A DNA stretch of 64,000 bases from Penelope pileata. Taxonomy: Eukaryota > Chordata > Aves > Galliformes > Cracidae. How positions within the stretch are numbered: the first letter of the stretch is position 1; every line of letters begins with the position of its first letter. The stretch is taken from assembly GCA_013396635.1 (NCBI GenBank), contig WBMW01003919.1:1940266-2004265 (forward strand), written 5' to 3'. Position numbers and translations under genes: made by a program. Below, piece by piece: positions 13,361 through 27,100 of the stretch. The notes beneath the pieces are model-generated. The model saw only the letters and a list, made by a program, of their open reading frames with translations, made no database searches and had not been told where the DNA came from.

Positions 13361-16300
13361 CCTTAACTGCGAACGGAGAAAATGCAGAAATGATGCTGAT
13401 ACTGGAAAGCCATACCGATTTTTTTATGGAAATAAAGTCCTGCTTCTCCCTTGAAGCAATTTGCATATATCCATGCAAAAACACTAAGCTGGTTGTGAGT
13501 TAGACTGCACTGAAACTTACTGACACGTGTATACCCTGGTGGGGCAAACCCGGCCATCCCAGCAAGGGGCCAACATCATACGTGGGAACCAAACCTGGGC
13601 TCCTGCTGCCGGTTGCACACTGGTGTGCAGAGCTGCAGTTCCCCCTCTCACAAGGAGCTGCCACCGCTCCGTGTCGCTCCAGCCCTCCCCAGCCCAGGGC
13701 AGCACCGCGCTACCCAGAGCCGCAGCTCCGTCCCCTTCTCTCGGCTGCTTCCCAGGCAGGGGGAACCAGGGGGAACAGCCTCACTCCCTCACATTCTGCT
13801 CTCAGCTTGTCCCTGAAGCCCAGAAAGTAAGGACAGCCCACCCTGCCAAGTGGGGCGTGGGACTGGGCTTTGGGCGTCTTTTGGGGAGTTCAAACTGAGC
13901 CTTCGGCTCCCAGAGGCTTAATGGCTCGAGCCCAGGCAAAATCTAATCTGCTTATCCCAAAAGATGAAACGAAGAAGTGGAGCACACAGAGACAGGGTGT
14001 GTGCTTGTGGGGCTTGCTAGCTATGGAGTTTTGTCCCCAGCAATCACTCTTATTCCTGCCATGCATAATTAACATCATAAAAGGAAAAGAAGAAAAAACT
14101 ACGACCAAGGACAAAGATCCAAAATCTGCCACCAATCCGTAAAGGCTGCATTATAAACAGACAAGGTCTTTGGATGAAGGCTGTAGAGATTTTTTAAACA
14201 ACAACAATAACTTTTGACTTTCTAGACTCGTGGCCTTGACCCAGCAACCTCGCTCCACAGAGAGCAGCTCCCGGCAGCACACAGCCACCTGCCCGGCCGG
14301 CAGCCACCAGGGCTGGAATCCTCTCAGCACCAAGGCCACTGGCAGCCAGGATGCTCGCAGCCCCAGGCCAGGCACTGCCTTTGCTTATGGTGGGGTTATT
14401 GGTGCACCCTGCTTTGGCCAGGACCAGGGGAACACCGGTGCCCCTGCATCCTGTTGCACAGGAGGCTTTGCCTGCGGCACGGAGCTCACAGAGATGCTGG
14501 GTATTTCCATTCAGGAGAACCGAGTTATAACGTGTTGAGAGGAAGATACAACTAAAATCAAAATTATTTATTGTGTACAGGTGATGGCTGCATTCAGCAC
14601 AGACTGTGCTCAGGAACAACCAAATGTCTGTAAGGTGTGATTCCCCTGCACAAGCCCACAAGCTGGGGGCAAAGCCAATGGTTTTCAGAGTATTAACCCA
14701 TGGTAAAGCCCAGCTTGCTTTTGCCAAAGCCTGCAACAGAAAGATGGAAGATTTTAATGACTTTGGGTTGCTAATGCTATTTGCTCAGGGAATGGCTAAG
14801 CCTATCCACGACAATGCAGGAAATGAACTAACAATCCACCTGCCAGAAGCAGCTGCACGATGTTTGGAGATCTGGGCAGCCCCCCGCCCTCAGGGACACG
14901 CAGCCACGCGTGGGGAGCAGCAGCCTCTGCCCATGCTCACCTGCAGCTGGGTGCAGGGCCTGCGACACCCACAGGGCTTCACCCTGAGCACCCCCGCAGC
15001 TGGAGGCAAGGAGCTCCAACACACGGCCTTTGGTGATCCAGTGCCTGCCTGTCAGCTGCCACGAGGCTGGCTCCCTCCCTCCTCCCCACACTGAAACAGC
15101 CCATCCTGCTGCCACTGACCAGGGAGCTCACCTGTACAGCTAATTGCTGAAAACACGTTATGTTTTGTGGATCGTTTCATGAAAGAAAACAATTACAGGT
15201 AAAGTTACGGTATAAAACCGGAGTCAGGACAGACAGTATTCCTCAGAGAGCTGGTGTCCATGGATGTTCAAATCGCTCCACAGATCATACAGACACGGCA
15301 CGTGCATTCTGTTTTCTCCACCAGGGAAGGAACATGCCACAGCCTGCTTTGTGTTTTACATCAAATACAATCTTACTTGCAATGAAAAATAAATAATATC
15401 CAACATTTCATCTTATTTATTTCTTTATTTATTTTTAAGTTTTCATCTCTTTTAACACTTTTTGGTGATCTGCATTAATAGTTGAACAGGAGAAAACCTG
15501 TCCCAGCCCTGCCTGCTCCTCGCCCGGAGGAGGATGCCCCGTCTGCTTTGGAGGAACCCCAGCACTCACTGCTCTCCAACCAAACACGTTCCTGCTGGAC
15601 GTTCTCCCCTGCTCTCCATGCCGTGCTCCTGCAGCACCCCCAAGGGCCCTTCCCGAGGAGCTGGGAAACACCCCCAGCCCCCAGGCTGGGAGGCAGCCAC
15701 AGTGCTGCAGCCAGAGGCTTCGCTCCCACTCCTTGCAGTAGGTTATGGCCACCAAGGGGAGCACCAGCCTGTAAATTAGCAAATTAACCTGCACATTAAT
15801 TGCCTCTCTGCCTCGTACACCAAGGTGTAAAACTGCAGGGCAAGTGGAAGCGGCAGGAGGGCCATGCAGGGAGCTGCTCTGGGCCCTGAACCCGCTCTGC
15901 CAGGCCTGGCTGCCCGCTGGCAGCCCCTGCGTGCCTTCAAGCTCCTCTCCAGCACCTCGAGGGTCTGCAAAAGGCAGGCTCACATTTCTCATCTGCTCGC
16001 TGAAGTTTAGAAGCAGAGGATTAGGGAAAACACGACATGTGCCAGCTTGAGATGCTGGAGTGGAGAATCCTACATATGCTGCAGTGGGAAGCGAGGAGAT
16101 TTTGGGAGAGATTGTACAAATCTGCATTTCTCTGTTATGGAGGTGTTAAGGTGACTAATTAGAGCACTGCAAAAATAAAGCTGCCCAGCTTCCTTCTAGT
16201 GTTCCCCAACACCGCCGTGTGTCAGCAGGTTTAGCACCCAGAGGTCTCCCTTCTGCACTGTGATGACAACAGCAAACTGCCTTACGCTGAATGTCACCAC

Positions 16301-16980
16301 AACACAGCAACACAAGTGATTTTCCTCACATTTGTGAGCATTTTCATTCTGCAGCTATCTTCTCTCCTATTTCAGGCCAATAAACAGCTCTGTAGCTAAG
16401 ATGGAAGCAGAAAGCCAGTGCAAACTCATCTCAGATTCTGAGACAGCTTATTTACAGGAATCAAAACCCTCCTCTAGTGTTGTTCCACTAAATTCTCTTT
16501 AACTCTGCAAGTATCTTACTTATGCTTAGGTTGTCTGCTTCCAAGCTCCGTGAGCCTGCAGAGACTGCAGCGTGTGCAGCTGCCGCCTGCTCCCGAGTGC
16601 CCCAGCAACGCGTATGCACGAAGCTGGAAACCAAACAGCCAGGGAAAAACATTTTGCTCCCTTTTCTGGACTGCCTACAGTGAAAACAGCGGAGGGAAGG
16701 AGACCGTTTTGGCAGCTTTTCCACATTTATGTGGACCATGAAATGCAAATCAATTGGAGACTCTTACCAGAGGAATACACATGCAGTTAAATGTGTTATT
16801 CCCTGGGCACCAGACCTAGAAACCACCACAACCAACTTTGACAGAAGCCCAGCACCTCCTCTGCTCTCCTGGGCTGCTCCCTCCCGCTGCCATTCCTGGA
16901 CACCACATTCCATGGTGGCAAATGGGTTAAAATCCCAAACTTTATTTATTGAAAGACTGAATTTAGAGAACTGGGGGACA
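13361..16980. other. Unique non-coding sequence with an AT-rich tract
   Basis: No gene recognised. The block 14480-14870 is AT-richer, nearly free of CpG and carries several TTAAT/TAATG words (for example 14690-14835), unlike the CpG-bearing GC-rich DNA at 13560-13800 and 14880-15090. 15360-15480 is AT-rich with repeated TTATTTATTT words. 16080-16500 is another AT-leaning block. The frame at 15435-16127 minus is domain-free. Confidence 0.5.
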
Positions 16981-16981
16981 A

Positions 16982-17022
16982 GGAAAGAATAGAATAGAAA
17001 AAATAGAAGAGAATAGGAAAAC
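16982..17022 (+). repeat. A-rich imperfect (GAATA/AGAAA) simple repeat
   Basis: About 40 bases made almost wholly of A and G with recurring GAATAGA words. It is short and imperfect, an ordinary low-complexity tract. Confidence 0.7.
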
Positions 17023-17029
17023 GTGCATT

Positions 17030-20000
17030 AGTTCTCCCTGTCACTTGGCTTCAGGTAAATTCACTTTGACTCAGGGTATGTTACCCTGGATGGGACCAAG
17101 AAGGCATTTCAAAATGCAGAGAGATTTTACAGTATTGTAATTATTAGAGCAGCTACAGCCGAGATCTGTTGGCTCTGTGGAGTATTCTGTGGCGGATAAC
17201 AGGGCTCAGGGAGGTGATGCTGCTTTCCACACAGACGTGCCCAGCCCTGCAGCTTCCCAGCTCTCCCCCATTCCCGCAGCAGAACAAGGACACTCACATG
17301 TTCCCCCTTCAAACGCTCTCGCTGCTGCCCTACACCCACTGCCCACAGCTGTTCCTGCTCTCAAACCCCACTGGAAGAAATGCCCACCCTGCCTGAGAGG
17401 CACCTTCCCAGCTTCCCAGGGTGCAAGCCTCACCCACCCACAAGCCCTTCCCACATCTCTCTTGCGGTGATGGAGACAGCCCACGTGTTGCACCGCAGTG
17501 TTAACACAGCAGCTGTACAAGAGTGACCCGTCCAGACCTCCCTCAGCCACAAAGGGTAAAACCACTTCATTCCCCTCTGTCCACATATGCAGTAAAAGAT
17601 TCCTTAATCCCGCCGGGTGCAGGGGAGATGAGCTCTCCCAGGCTGCTGGAAAGAACCATGCTTCCCACCTTGGAATAGGAAAGAAACCTTCCCCTGCCTG
17701 CTTTGGGAAGAGACCGGGAGCACTGCCCCACAGACACAGCCCTGGGTAAGGTGCTCCATGCCAGCTGCCTGCTGCCAGCCTGGCCTGCTGCCACAGCCAG
17801 GGGGCACCAAAGCCATCGGCCCCCTGAGCCGAATGCCCCAGCCCCAGCTGCCCACATGCCCTCAGCTGCCCAAGGTGCCCCAGCAGCCACCGGCAGATGG
17901 TCCCCACAGAGCTCATGGCAGTGCCTTAGCTTCGACCACCTGGTCCCCAAAATCTCTGCCTGTTTGGGAGCTATCTCAGTGTTTAACAAAATACGGTAAA
18001 ACGAAACCACAGCAACAGGCAAACGACAAGCAATGGAAGCAGCAAAGCTGTGCAGAGGCAGCAAGCACTGCACACAGAGGCCCAGAGCAGCAGACAAGCA
18101 CTGCAGCCCAGCACCACCACCGCTCCCACCCCGCCTGGCTGAGCTCCTGCAGCGGCTGAGGAGCTGCTGACCTCACACCCTGCAGCACTCAGCGAGCACC
18201 TGTCCAGCTTGGATCTGGAGGGGTGCTGTTTAAGAGCCCTGATCTCACAGCCAGTCCCTCAGCACCAGCAATTTCCATGCAACAACTCTAAACGGGCTCT
18301 GCTTTGCTAAAAACAATGCGGAGACATGACAAAATTCATCCCAAGTTTGAGTGTTTCCAGAACATCTCAGTCCCCATGGTAATGGCCAGTTTCAGCTCTG
18401 AAGCAACTTCCAGTCCTCGAAAAAATGGCAGTGCAGGTGGTGCAAGCCCTGCAGGCAGCCCCCGAGGCGGCACTGGCTGCAGCTCCGTGCTGGCACTGCT
18501 CCCCCAGGGCCAGGGCTGCTCCATGTCACTGCCCGCTCTCCTCTGCGCTGTGCCCACAGCCTGGGAGCGAGCACAGCTCCCGTGTCCCAGAGTGCCTGAG
18601 CTCCTCAACCATGCTGAGTACATCACCTCCCTCAGAGGTCAGCACAGAGGGAGGAGACAAGGCAGCAGCAGCTAAACAAATGCAGACAAAGCCATGTCAA
18701 GCACTGCAGCTGACAGCATTGCCCAGAAAACAGCGCATCAGGAACAGCGTGGTTTCTTGGTGGCTCTGGTGAGCCATGTCAGCCCAGGGCTCTGTCACAG
18801 AGGTGATTACAGATGGCAGGGCAGCAGCCCAGCTGCCATCTCCTCCCTCCTGCCAGCTGCCCGGTTCCCAGCGGCTCAGCACCCTACTGGCACAGCTCCT
18901 TTTAGATGCCTTGAAGCCACACAAAGGAAAAGGCACCTGAGGAAGGAGCAGCCTCTGGCTGGCTCTGCATCTGGGCGTAGGCACACCCGCTGGCCCTGCA
19001 GGGAGGAAGGAGCCATGGGGGCTCAGGACTGCAGACCCACCCTTCTGCCCACCCTTCTGCACACACAGGTGGGATTTTCCCCATGCCCCAGCACAGCCGT
19101 TTGCCTGGTGCCTGCAGCCTGGTTCCTTTCGCATGCCCAGTCCTGCAGCCAGCCCCTCTGTCAGCTCGCTGTCAGAACACTGGAGGAGAACGAGCACTGT
19201 CCCAGGGATTCAGGAGCTTTTCCAGCCCCCGGTGTGCAGCCCAGGGTCAGGGTGGGCTGTCCCAGTGAAGCACTCAAACGAGCGTGTCGACACAGCGACA
19301 GCAGCTGATGGGGATTAACAGGCAGCTGTCCTTCCTGTGCTGACACAAAAGCTTCCTGACTCAATTTTTCACTTTCCAAGCGCTGCTCCCAGTTATGATG
19401 ACAATGTGCAAGTGCCTAGAACCGTGCTGAGGAGGTGACGTGACAATGATGGGCAGAACCCCCCCTCAGTGCCAGGAGCCCCCCTGGGCCGGAGGGGGCA
19501 GCCGCTGTGTCACCGAGCAGCATTGGCAGTCCCCTGCCCGCATCCCCTGGGTTTCCTGGCACCCTGCACAGCACGGCCCAGCCCTGCCATGCAGCTGCTC
19601 TCAGCCACACCTGGAAAGGCCCTGTGCCTGCGTTTTGCCTCCTATGGACCATGGCCCTGCCAGTCTGTGCACACTTGCCAACTCATTGCCCAAAGAACAA
19701 GCTTTGGGAGAGGAGAGTTTTCCCGGAGCAAGAGGAAAGCAAACACTGGTGTGTGCAGAGCAGCGGGTGTTGAATGTGTCAAGAAAATCATGTATGGATC
19801 GAGGAAATCCAAACAGATGCAGCAGAACTATGCCAGATCTCCCCTTCTGCAGGGGATGGGCCTGTTTTCCCCTAATGCCTTCCTTAGACCCACAAGCTGG
19901 CTGCCCTGCTCCTGGCTGCTGGCCTGTCCTGCATGCTCCCTGTCCCCCCAAAAGCTGCCCCAGCTCCAACTGGTGGGCACGGACCCAGGGGGGATACAGC

Positions 20001-20235
20001 AGGGCTGTGGGGGTGCTGACCCCCTGCATGGATGGCAGAGCAAGAAGCCCGAGGTACCGGCCTCTGTGCACTGCTGAGCCATTCTGCTCCTGCGCAGGGA
20101 CGGCCAGCAAGGAACTCAGCACGGGCGGGGAGCAGCCAGGGCTTTCCCCAGCGTGACGGAGGAGTGTGAGCGATCGCACGGCTCGCAGCCCCTGCAGCAC
20201 CACAGCCCAGCCAGAAGCCAGCCCAGGGCTCTGCG
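17030..20235. other. GC-rich unique non-coding sequence with chance open frames
   Basis: The richest block for long open frames: 17206-17916 minus (236 codons), 18694-19308 plus (204), 19440-20156 plus (238), 19469-20077 plus (202) and 19601-20203 minus (200). Mutually overlapping frames on both strands stay open over the same bases, and every translation is rich in P, A, S, C, Q and W without a recognisable domain. I attribute them to GC- and CAG/CTG-rich composition. No splice structure was seen. Confidence 0.55.
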
Positions 20236-20239
20236 AGCT

Positions 20240-20640
20240 CCGGTTAAGGAATTATTTGATTAATGAAACACTTCAGCTCAGAAAATATTTCACTTCACTT
20301 TGAAAAAAGAACTGTAAATCTTCAGGGTTTGTAATAAAGCTTAAATGAAGATCAAAAGAAATGTTCTGATTGTAGAAGAATGTTCTGTTTGTCAGCGGGG
20401 AAATAAAACTTTTTTGTTTGCTCTCCTCACATTTGAGCAAAATCAGCACAAGTTCTTAACCTGCTCTCATTGACCTGGATCTGCTTTGTATCGGTGAGAT
20501 TTTTCGACAGAAATTTGTAGAACTCTGTCTGCTCCCATTTAAAAATTCACATTAGGCACTGTGAAGCTGAGCCTTGGCCCAGACCTGTGCTCAACCTCAA
20601 GCCCCAAGCTTTTCACACCTACAGCGTTAAATATTTGCAC
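20240..20640. other. AT-rich tract, candidate conserved non-coding element
   Basis: Composition changes sharply from the GC-rich block on its left. The tract has TAAT/ATTA cores near its start (GATTAATG around 20258-20266), runs such as AAATATTT, and long stretches without CpG. This texture is seen in vertebrate conserved non-coding elements, but no alignment supports it here. No open frame of note. Confidence 0.25.
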
Positions 20641-23600
20641 TGAGAAACGCCCCAGGGCAGGGCAGAGCTGGGTGCCACCACCAGACACCCGCCCCTGCCC
20701 CAGGCACTGCTGATGGGGACGGGGGCTGAGTGGGCACCGAGGCTGGACACTACCACCTGGAAAATATTTTCTATTTTAATCTTTTGGATCATTGCAAAAC
20801 AAAAATAAGCTTCAAAGCGCCGCAGCCCCTGTCCCTGCAGAGCAGAGCCCTTCAGCTCTCTGCTCCCGGCAGGGTGAGGGCGTGCGGCACGGCCAGAGCC
20901 CAGGGCTGGGCCAGAGGCAGGGGACGGGCACACGCGCTGGGTGCTGACGCGTTGGGTGCTGGGTGCTGCACGGGGGCCTTTCCCATCCCTTTTACTTTCT
21001 GGGGCTGAGTACAGTGGTTCAGGCAGGCGCTGTACATGCGTGGGAAGCAATCAGGGACACTCACAGCTTATTTTAATTTAATCAGTGCTATCCACTGTTA
21101 AGACCAGCTGTTTGAGATCACTCTCCCTCACTGCCAGGAGCTGAGTTTATGGGGAAGCAAGCAGGAAACAAAGCGAGAGCAAGAGAAAGCAGTGAGAGGA
21201 AGCCACTGCACCGGAGCTAAATCCATCTGGGCTGAGCGATGGGGAGCAGGGCCATGGGGCAGGGGCAGGTCTGTAAGCCCTACCCATGGCTGTGGCTCCT
21301 GAGCCCCAAGCCCAGCCCCGGGTGATGCTCACTCTGACACAGTGCGGGTGTGGAGGAGCGGGGTGGCAAGCAGCTCCACCTAACGCTGCCAGCCCAGGGA
21401 CGCTGGGTGGTGGCAACACGGCGAGCCTCCTGCGCACCTCTGTGCACCTGAGAGACACCAAACCGTTCTGCCCAGACAAAGCAGCGCATGCTGATGAGCA
21501 CACGTTGGTCAGCAGGATTTTTCCCAATCGCTTCTGAGTGCCAACATCAAACGGCTTTGTTACTGAGTGCTGCTTTAGACACCCAGTACAAAGGCACTTT
21601 CCTGGAAAAAGCTGCTGCTGTCAAACCCTCAGATTTCAGCGCAGACAGCTGACCGCACACCTGACCTGCAGAACAGGCTGCAGCCGGTGACAATCAGAAA
21701 AGACTGAGGAGAGGGAATGCCATGTCAGCACAGCTTGGGCACAGCCAACAGAAATGAAACCAGCCACTTCCATTGCCTCCAGCCCTGCAGCACAGGGCTG
21801 TGGAGCACAGCAAGGGATGCTGCCCCACTCTAGGAGATAAATGGGTGGGAAACTGATTTTCCTTCTGCCAAATCTGAACAGACTGCTCAGGGATAAAGGC
21901 AGGTCTGTCACTCCTCCCAGATGAATTTCAAGGGCCCATTGAGAATAAAGCTGCTGTAAACAAGCCTACAAAAATTCATTTTGTCAGGGTACCCAGTAGG
22001 CAAAGTGAGTACCAGGGCAGCTCCCCTGCCCAAATCTACCACCAGACTGTTCTAATGCAGGCACCTGAAACAGCATCACCATGGCCAGAAATCCAATTCC
22101 AAAGTCAGATATTCTCATTAAGATTGACCTGTCGAGTAGCATTCAATGGTTTTCTGGTAAGTCACACACTTGAAAATATGGCTGGTGAGACACAGAATCC
22201 AATGCTTCTGGACAATGAGCAACTTCAAAGCAAACTTTACTTCAAAACTAATTCTAGAAGTTGGTCACTAGAAAAATGGCACATTTATTTACCTGATATT
22301 TTAAGCAAAGTGAATTCATGCTGTTGGCTCTTGCAAAATTAAACAACTGCATCAGGATCCCATTGATGGCTTGGGTTTGGGTGACGCTGGATCACAATGC
22401 AGTTACTCACGTTCAGCAGACTCCGACTCCCAGCCTTGAGCCGCGCTTTCTGCTGGCTGTAACCAGAGGAAGGGCTGGGGCTCGCAATCTCAAGGCCAAC
22501 AAGACACATTTCCAAGGTAATGGAAATATTTCATGGAGTTATATTTCACTTTCATTGGGGATGGGAGAGAGAAAAGAAAGAGCAAACACAGCTGATCCCT
22601 TATTCCTCGACCTTTCTCTTTGACGGGAATTGAATTTGCCCACAAAAGGAAGTGTAAACATCCCACTGCACACGGGGAGCACGGAACGCAGTCAAAACAA
22701 GAAATCCACCCTGTTGAACAAATCTGCTAATCTGGACGTTTCCATGACAGATATGGAAATGGCTGATTCTAGCCACAAATTTGGTCCTGATTGGCTGCAG
22801 ACAGCCAAAATGCATGAGAAATCTCTTTTTCACAGCAGTGAGTTGAAAACAGAGATGCATTTGTGCGGTGCATTATCTGCTGTGCTGGCCCTCTGCCTTT
22901 TAGTGTTGCTTGTTTTTTCTTTCCCCCTCTAACTCATTTACTGTTTTATTGCTTATGTTTGCTGGAGGATATACAAGCAAGTTGAAATTCTCAAGTCCAA
23001 CTTCGTCTTGTATCCAGTGCTAACTGCTAACGTGCTCAGCGAGGGCTGGGCACTCCTCCTAGCTCTGCTGGTGTTCAGTGCACTGAGCTCCCCGTGGGTC
23101 TCACCATCCCCGGTGTCCCCAGACCCTTCCCTCTGGGGGCTGGGAAGGTGGCAGCAGTGCCCCAGCAGCGAGGACACATTGGTGGCTCAGGCCAGCTTGG
23201 CCCCAGGAGCATGGCCAGGCCCCACCAGGCCCCCAGGAAGGCTGCAAACCTTCACCAACGTAAGGACAGGAATGAAGAGGTGTTACCTTTCATTAGGACA
23301 ACCCATGAAGCTGGAAAAGGCAGGCAAGGAGAATCCCATCAGGGAATGAAAGTAAAATGCCATCAATTCAGGAGATCAGAGGAAATAACTGTTAGTGAAA
23401 TGTACGCATAACCTGAGGAACTGCCACGAGCCTCTATGGAAGCCAACAGTACAGATTGCGACTATCTAGAGACATCCCAGAGACCAGGGAAAGCTTCTGC
23501 AGCATTGCTGCTAGGAACACAAATGTAGGAGACAGGAATCTTTATCCTGCAGGAGAGGCCGTGTGGCTCACAACCTGCCTGGACAAACACCCGGGTGTAC

Positions 23601-24593
23601 TGGACTAAGTTCTCACCTTCAAGCCAGAAGTGTGATCTCCTCTACAAACAGCACTGCCCACTCCCAGAGAAAACATCTTGTACCTGACAGACCGCTGTTC
23701 CTGTGCCATCGCTGCCGTTACTAACTCAGACTCCCCATTTTCATTGAAGCAAGGCGTTAGATCTCGTACTTTCAAACCGTGCTATGAACACCCCTGCTGC
23801 TCACAGCTGCTGTAACCAACCGAGCCAGCAGCCCCGCAGCTGGTGCCCCGGCTCCAAGCAAGGTGCCAGGGGCAGCAGCACAAGGCAGGTCTTCTCCTGC
23901 ACCAAGGCATGGAGGGCTCAGCACTGGGCTCTTCAGTCCCCGCTGCCAGTTCCCACCTCCACACTCATGGATACTTATCCCTATTTACAGATAGCCAACT
24001 CCTAGCTTTAGACACCACCTGCTTCTTTTACCTGGTCTTAAAATGAGATACACGTGTATGTTTTGCCTTTAGTTTAGTATACCAAGGCCACCTAAGATAC
24101 GTGTGTAAGCTGCTTAGCAAGACAAGGCTCTACAAATTGTCTTCAGACTCCTTGGAAGAGCACACTTTTACCAAGATCATTGGGCATTCACAGAGGTGTG
24201 GGTGCAGTCCTGTTGGAACTAATTCTTCAGTCTCTTGCTTGGGCTGCAGTGTTTAGCTCTTACATTAGTCCTGAAATATCCAAATAAGCACACAAAAACA
24301 CTGAAACCCAAACAGTAGATAATAGAGAATCTTTTAATGAAGTAGATAACAAACACTTCACTCCATAAAAGCCAGTGCTACCAAATGGAGCAGTTAACCT
24401 GGGCACCACGGGCAATGTGTCTCGCAGCCAAGTAAGCAGAGTCAGTGTGGGCTGTGTCAGCAGATGTGCAGCCAGCACTGGGCCGAGAGCCTTGCCCTCT
24501 GCTTGGCACTTGTGAGAGCACGTCCAGGCTGCAAGGATGCGGACACACAGGAGCACGGTGCAGCAGAGGTCGCCAGGATGGTCCGGGAGTGAA
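20641..24593. other. Unique non-coding sequence, no gene recognised
   Basis: GC-rich at 20640-21430 and 23030-23250, AT-leaning at 21900-22360 and 22500-22960. A plus-strand frame at 22630-22932 ends in a leucine/valine-rich hydrophobic stretch, but it begins at TTG and its first ATG lies far inside. I do not call it a gene. No RNA gene or repeat was seen. Confidence 0.5.
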
Positions 24594-24649
24594 GGAGGTT
24601 GGCTAGAGACCCCCAGAGGTCCCTTCCAACCTGATTTGTTCTCTATGTG
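24594..24649 (+). mobile_element. CR1 LINE fragment, 3' terminal end
   Basis: About 56 bases match the well-known CR1 3' end: a GAGGTTGG-CTAGA block, then CCAGAGGTCCCTTCCAACC at about 24612-24631, then a degraded copy of the terminal ATTCTATG-type repeat. It is a 5'-truncated relic in plus orientation and has no coding content. The family match is by recognition of the conserved 3' motif; the exact left boundary is uncertain. Confidence 0.8.
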
Positions 24650-26080
24650 GTCTTCAGAAATCCAGAGTCTCTACAGAAGCTACTGCATATACTCACCCTG
24701 ATCGTATTTTATTCACCTCTGCCAGTCTAGCCAAGGGAAGGGTCTGGTTTTCTTGAAGGGTGTCTTCAAAAGAGGAGGGACAAACAGGCAACAGTAAGGA
24801 GTCCATCATGTGAAATGTACACTGAAACCAGCAGGGTAGCAGGGATGGGCTGCTGACCGGTTAGCCCAAAGATGATTTCAGACTGTAGTCCAGACCAGCC
24901 CCTATTACCATCTCCTTGTTGACAAGCTGAAGTGTAAAACATCCCGAGCAGTCCATAGGCTCGTGCAGCACACAGGCCTTTGCCTCTCCCGGAGATCTGC
25001 AGGGTCCTTTGAGTACTGCTGGAGGAACATCTGCACCTGGCTGAAGTGAGCCAAACCAGCAGCACTGGTCCACGATGCTCCTTCCTGCCAGGTAAATAGT
25101 GACTTAGAGGTGTGACATCCCACACCGGCTTTGTCAACACCCAAGAAAATCGAAGGACTTTCTTCCAACTTACTCTCTCCAACTGAGTACCCTACTAATC
25201 GACAGCATCACTTGGGCAACGCATCAGAGCCAAGAGGAGAGAGCTCCAGGAACACAAGTTTTGATAAATGTAGCTGAACAACCACTGCCAGCAGCAGGCA
25301 TCAGCAGGATTGAATCCCACTGTAGGTGGTAAAATGTGTGACCAGGTGCTGGATTTCTACTGCTCGTGAACTCTAACAATAAGCAATTTCTTCCATCCAC
25401 TAGGGAACAGAACCAATTGCAAGACAACAAAGTAGTGGAGAACAGATACATTCAGCCAAACTGATCTACGTTTAGTGCAACTCAGACACAGCCTGCAGAC
25501 TCTGAGCAGGCAGATGGGACCCTGCTTGGTGCCACCGCAGCCCACGTGTCCCCGCGCTGTGCTCGGCCCCTTGGCAGTGCCCCGCACCGCTCCGCCCCAC
25601 CCATGACTCGGTGTCGCGATGGTCAGATGGTTTTGCTTGTGCCATAAACAACATCAAACATCCCAGACAATTATACAATTATTTTTGTATTATGAATAAC
25701 ACAGAAATATAAACTGTAAACCAGGCACACACACATATAGTAAAATTTTACCCCACTGGGTCAACTACTTGCCTAGGATCAGGAACACAGAATTTTACAC
25801 TTGCTCACAAGTTTACACGATCAAATGCCTTGCACACTCCTTCCCATTTGCTCTTTTCAGCAAGTTTCAGTTTGATATTTCCAAAGATGATTTTTTTTCC
25901 ATTCAATTGCTAGAAGATCCATACCAACTTTCAATTCAAAAGCATGTATAGGAGCCGAGCAATGGATCCAATGGAAACAGAGACCTACCCTAGAAACACT
26001 GACAGACTGCTAAATGCAGACGTTCTGGCAGGGAATATTTCCAAATAGCTGACAGACTTGCCAAAGTTCCAGGGTCTGTC
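24650..26080. other. Unique non-coding sequence, no gene recognised
   Basis: Mixed composition with a GC-richer stretch at 25500-25615 and an AT-rich stretch at 25660-25960. Short overlapping frames only. No repeat or RNA gene was recognised. Confidence 0.5.
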
Positions 26081-26305
26081 TGTGTGCTGCTCTCTAAACA
26101 ATACTCGTTCTGTATCGTACCGGTGTGCCCCCAGCAGTGCTTTCAACTTTCTGCTCAGCAGCACCATGGAATTTTTGAATTAACCCTGAAAGAAATTGAG
26201 CAGAGCTCAAGCAAATACTACACAAACCAGACCTCCCAAAAAATCAGCATTTTGCAGCCAGTATTTATGGATTTAAGGATTAAAATCCCTGGGATTGCTG
26301 CATGC

Positions 26306-26337
26306 TTTCTCTCTCTCTCTCTCTTTTTTTTTTTTTT
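26306..26337 (+). repeat. (CT)n microsatellite followed by T-run
   Basis: Nine CT-type dinucleotides at 26306-26323 run straight into 14 T at 26324-26337. A polypyrimidine tract of this kind is length-variable by slippage. Confidence 0.9.
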
Positions 26338-27100
26338 CCATGAGCTTCCCCTCTTCTCCTTCCTTATAAAAATATCCTAGTATTTTTTCCCCTTGATGAT
26401 CTCCATAAAACACACATCATTAGCACTGCACGCTTGGTGCTGGATTACTGAAATACAACATTGCCTCTAACAATACTTTCTGAGAAAGAAACCACAAGGT
26501 ACACAAGGTATTGGGAGGAATTTGCTGTGCATCTACATTTGATTCCCTCCTCAGTGGCTTTACAAAGCATGGGATTTGGGAATAAACAGGTCTCTTCTGC
26601 AAGAGCTCTGCATATGAAGCCACTGAGTTTCCCCTCCTCGTCCACACCGGTACGAAGGATTACAAGATTTCAGATGGCTTTCTCCCCCAAAGCCCTTCCA
26701 CAGCAATTTCCTCGTGCCCACACATTTCCTCCACCACCTCACATCCCACTCTCCTCTCCTCTGCAAATTACAACTCCCATAAACACTGCTGCCTTACTTG
26801 CAGGTGGCACATGTTCATTTCCTCCTCCCTTCCTTACACTCATTTTTATCCTAGCAAATATACAGCGGGGTCAGAAAAAGCAAAACACAAGATCTTACCT
26901 TTTGATGGTCTTCTTTGTTTCGTTTGTAGAGAGGAGAACGTACCCATGACAGCACCCATTGCAAAAGCTACTTGTGAGTTTGTGGGGAGGATTTATTTTG
27001 GCTCGTCTTTTTTGATCCTTCTCACTCCCCTCCCTCCCTCCGCCAGTGAACAAAATCTATGTGAAATGCCCACAAGAACAGAACAAAACAGAGGAAGTCA

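Noticed and set aside
15262..15282. GATGTTCAAATCGC resembling a tRNA B box
   Set aside because: No A box at the right distance and no cloverleaf could be drawn.
19440..20203. Three overlapping frames of 200-238 codons on both strands
   Set aside because: Mutually overlapping frames cannot all be coding; all have composition-driven P/A/S/C/Q-rich translations without known motifs.
22630..22932. Plus-strand frame with a hydrophobic C-terminal stretch
   Set aside because: Starts at TTG, no ATG near the start, no family recognised; the hydrophobic end comes from a T/C-rich run.
26461..26949. 162-codon plus-strand frame
   Set aside because: Proline/serine-rich translation from pyrimidine-rich DNA, no domain, and it spans the candidate splice acceptor rather than respecting it.
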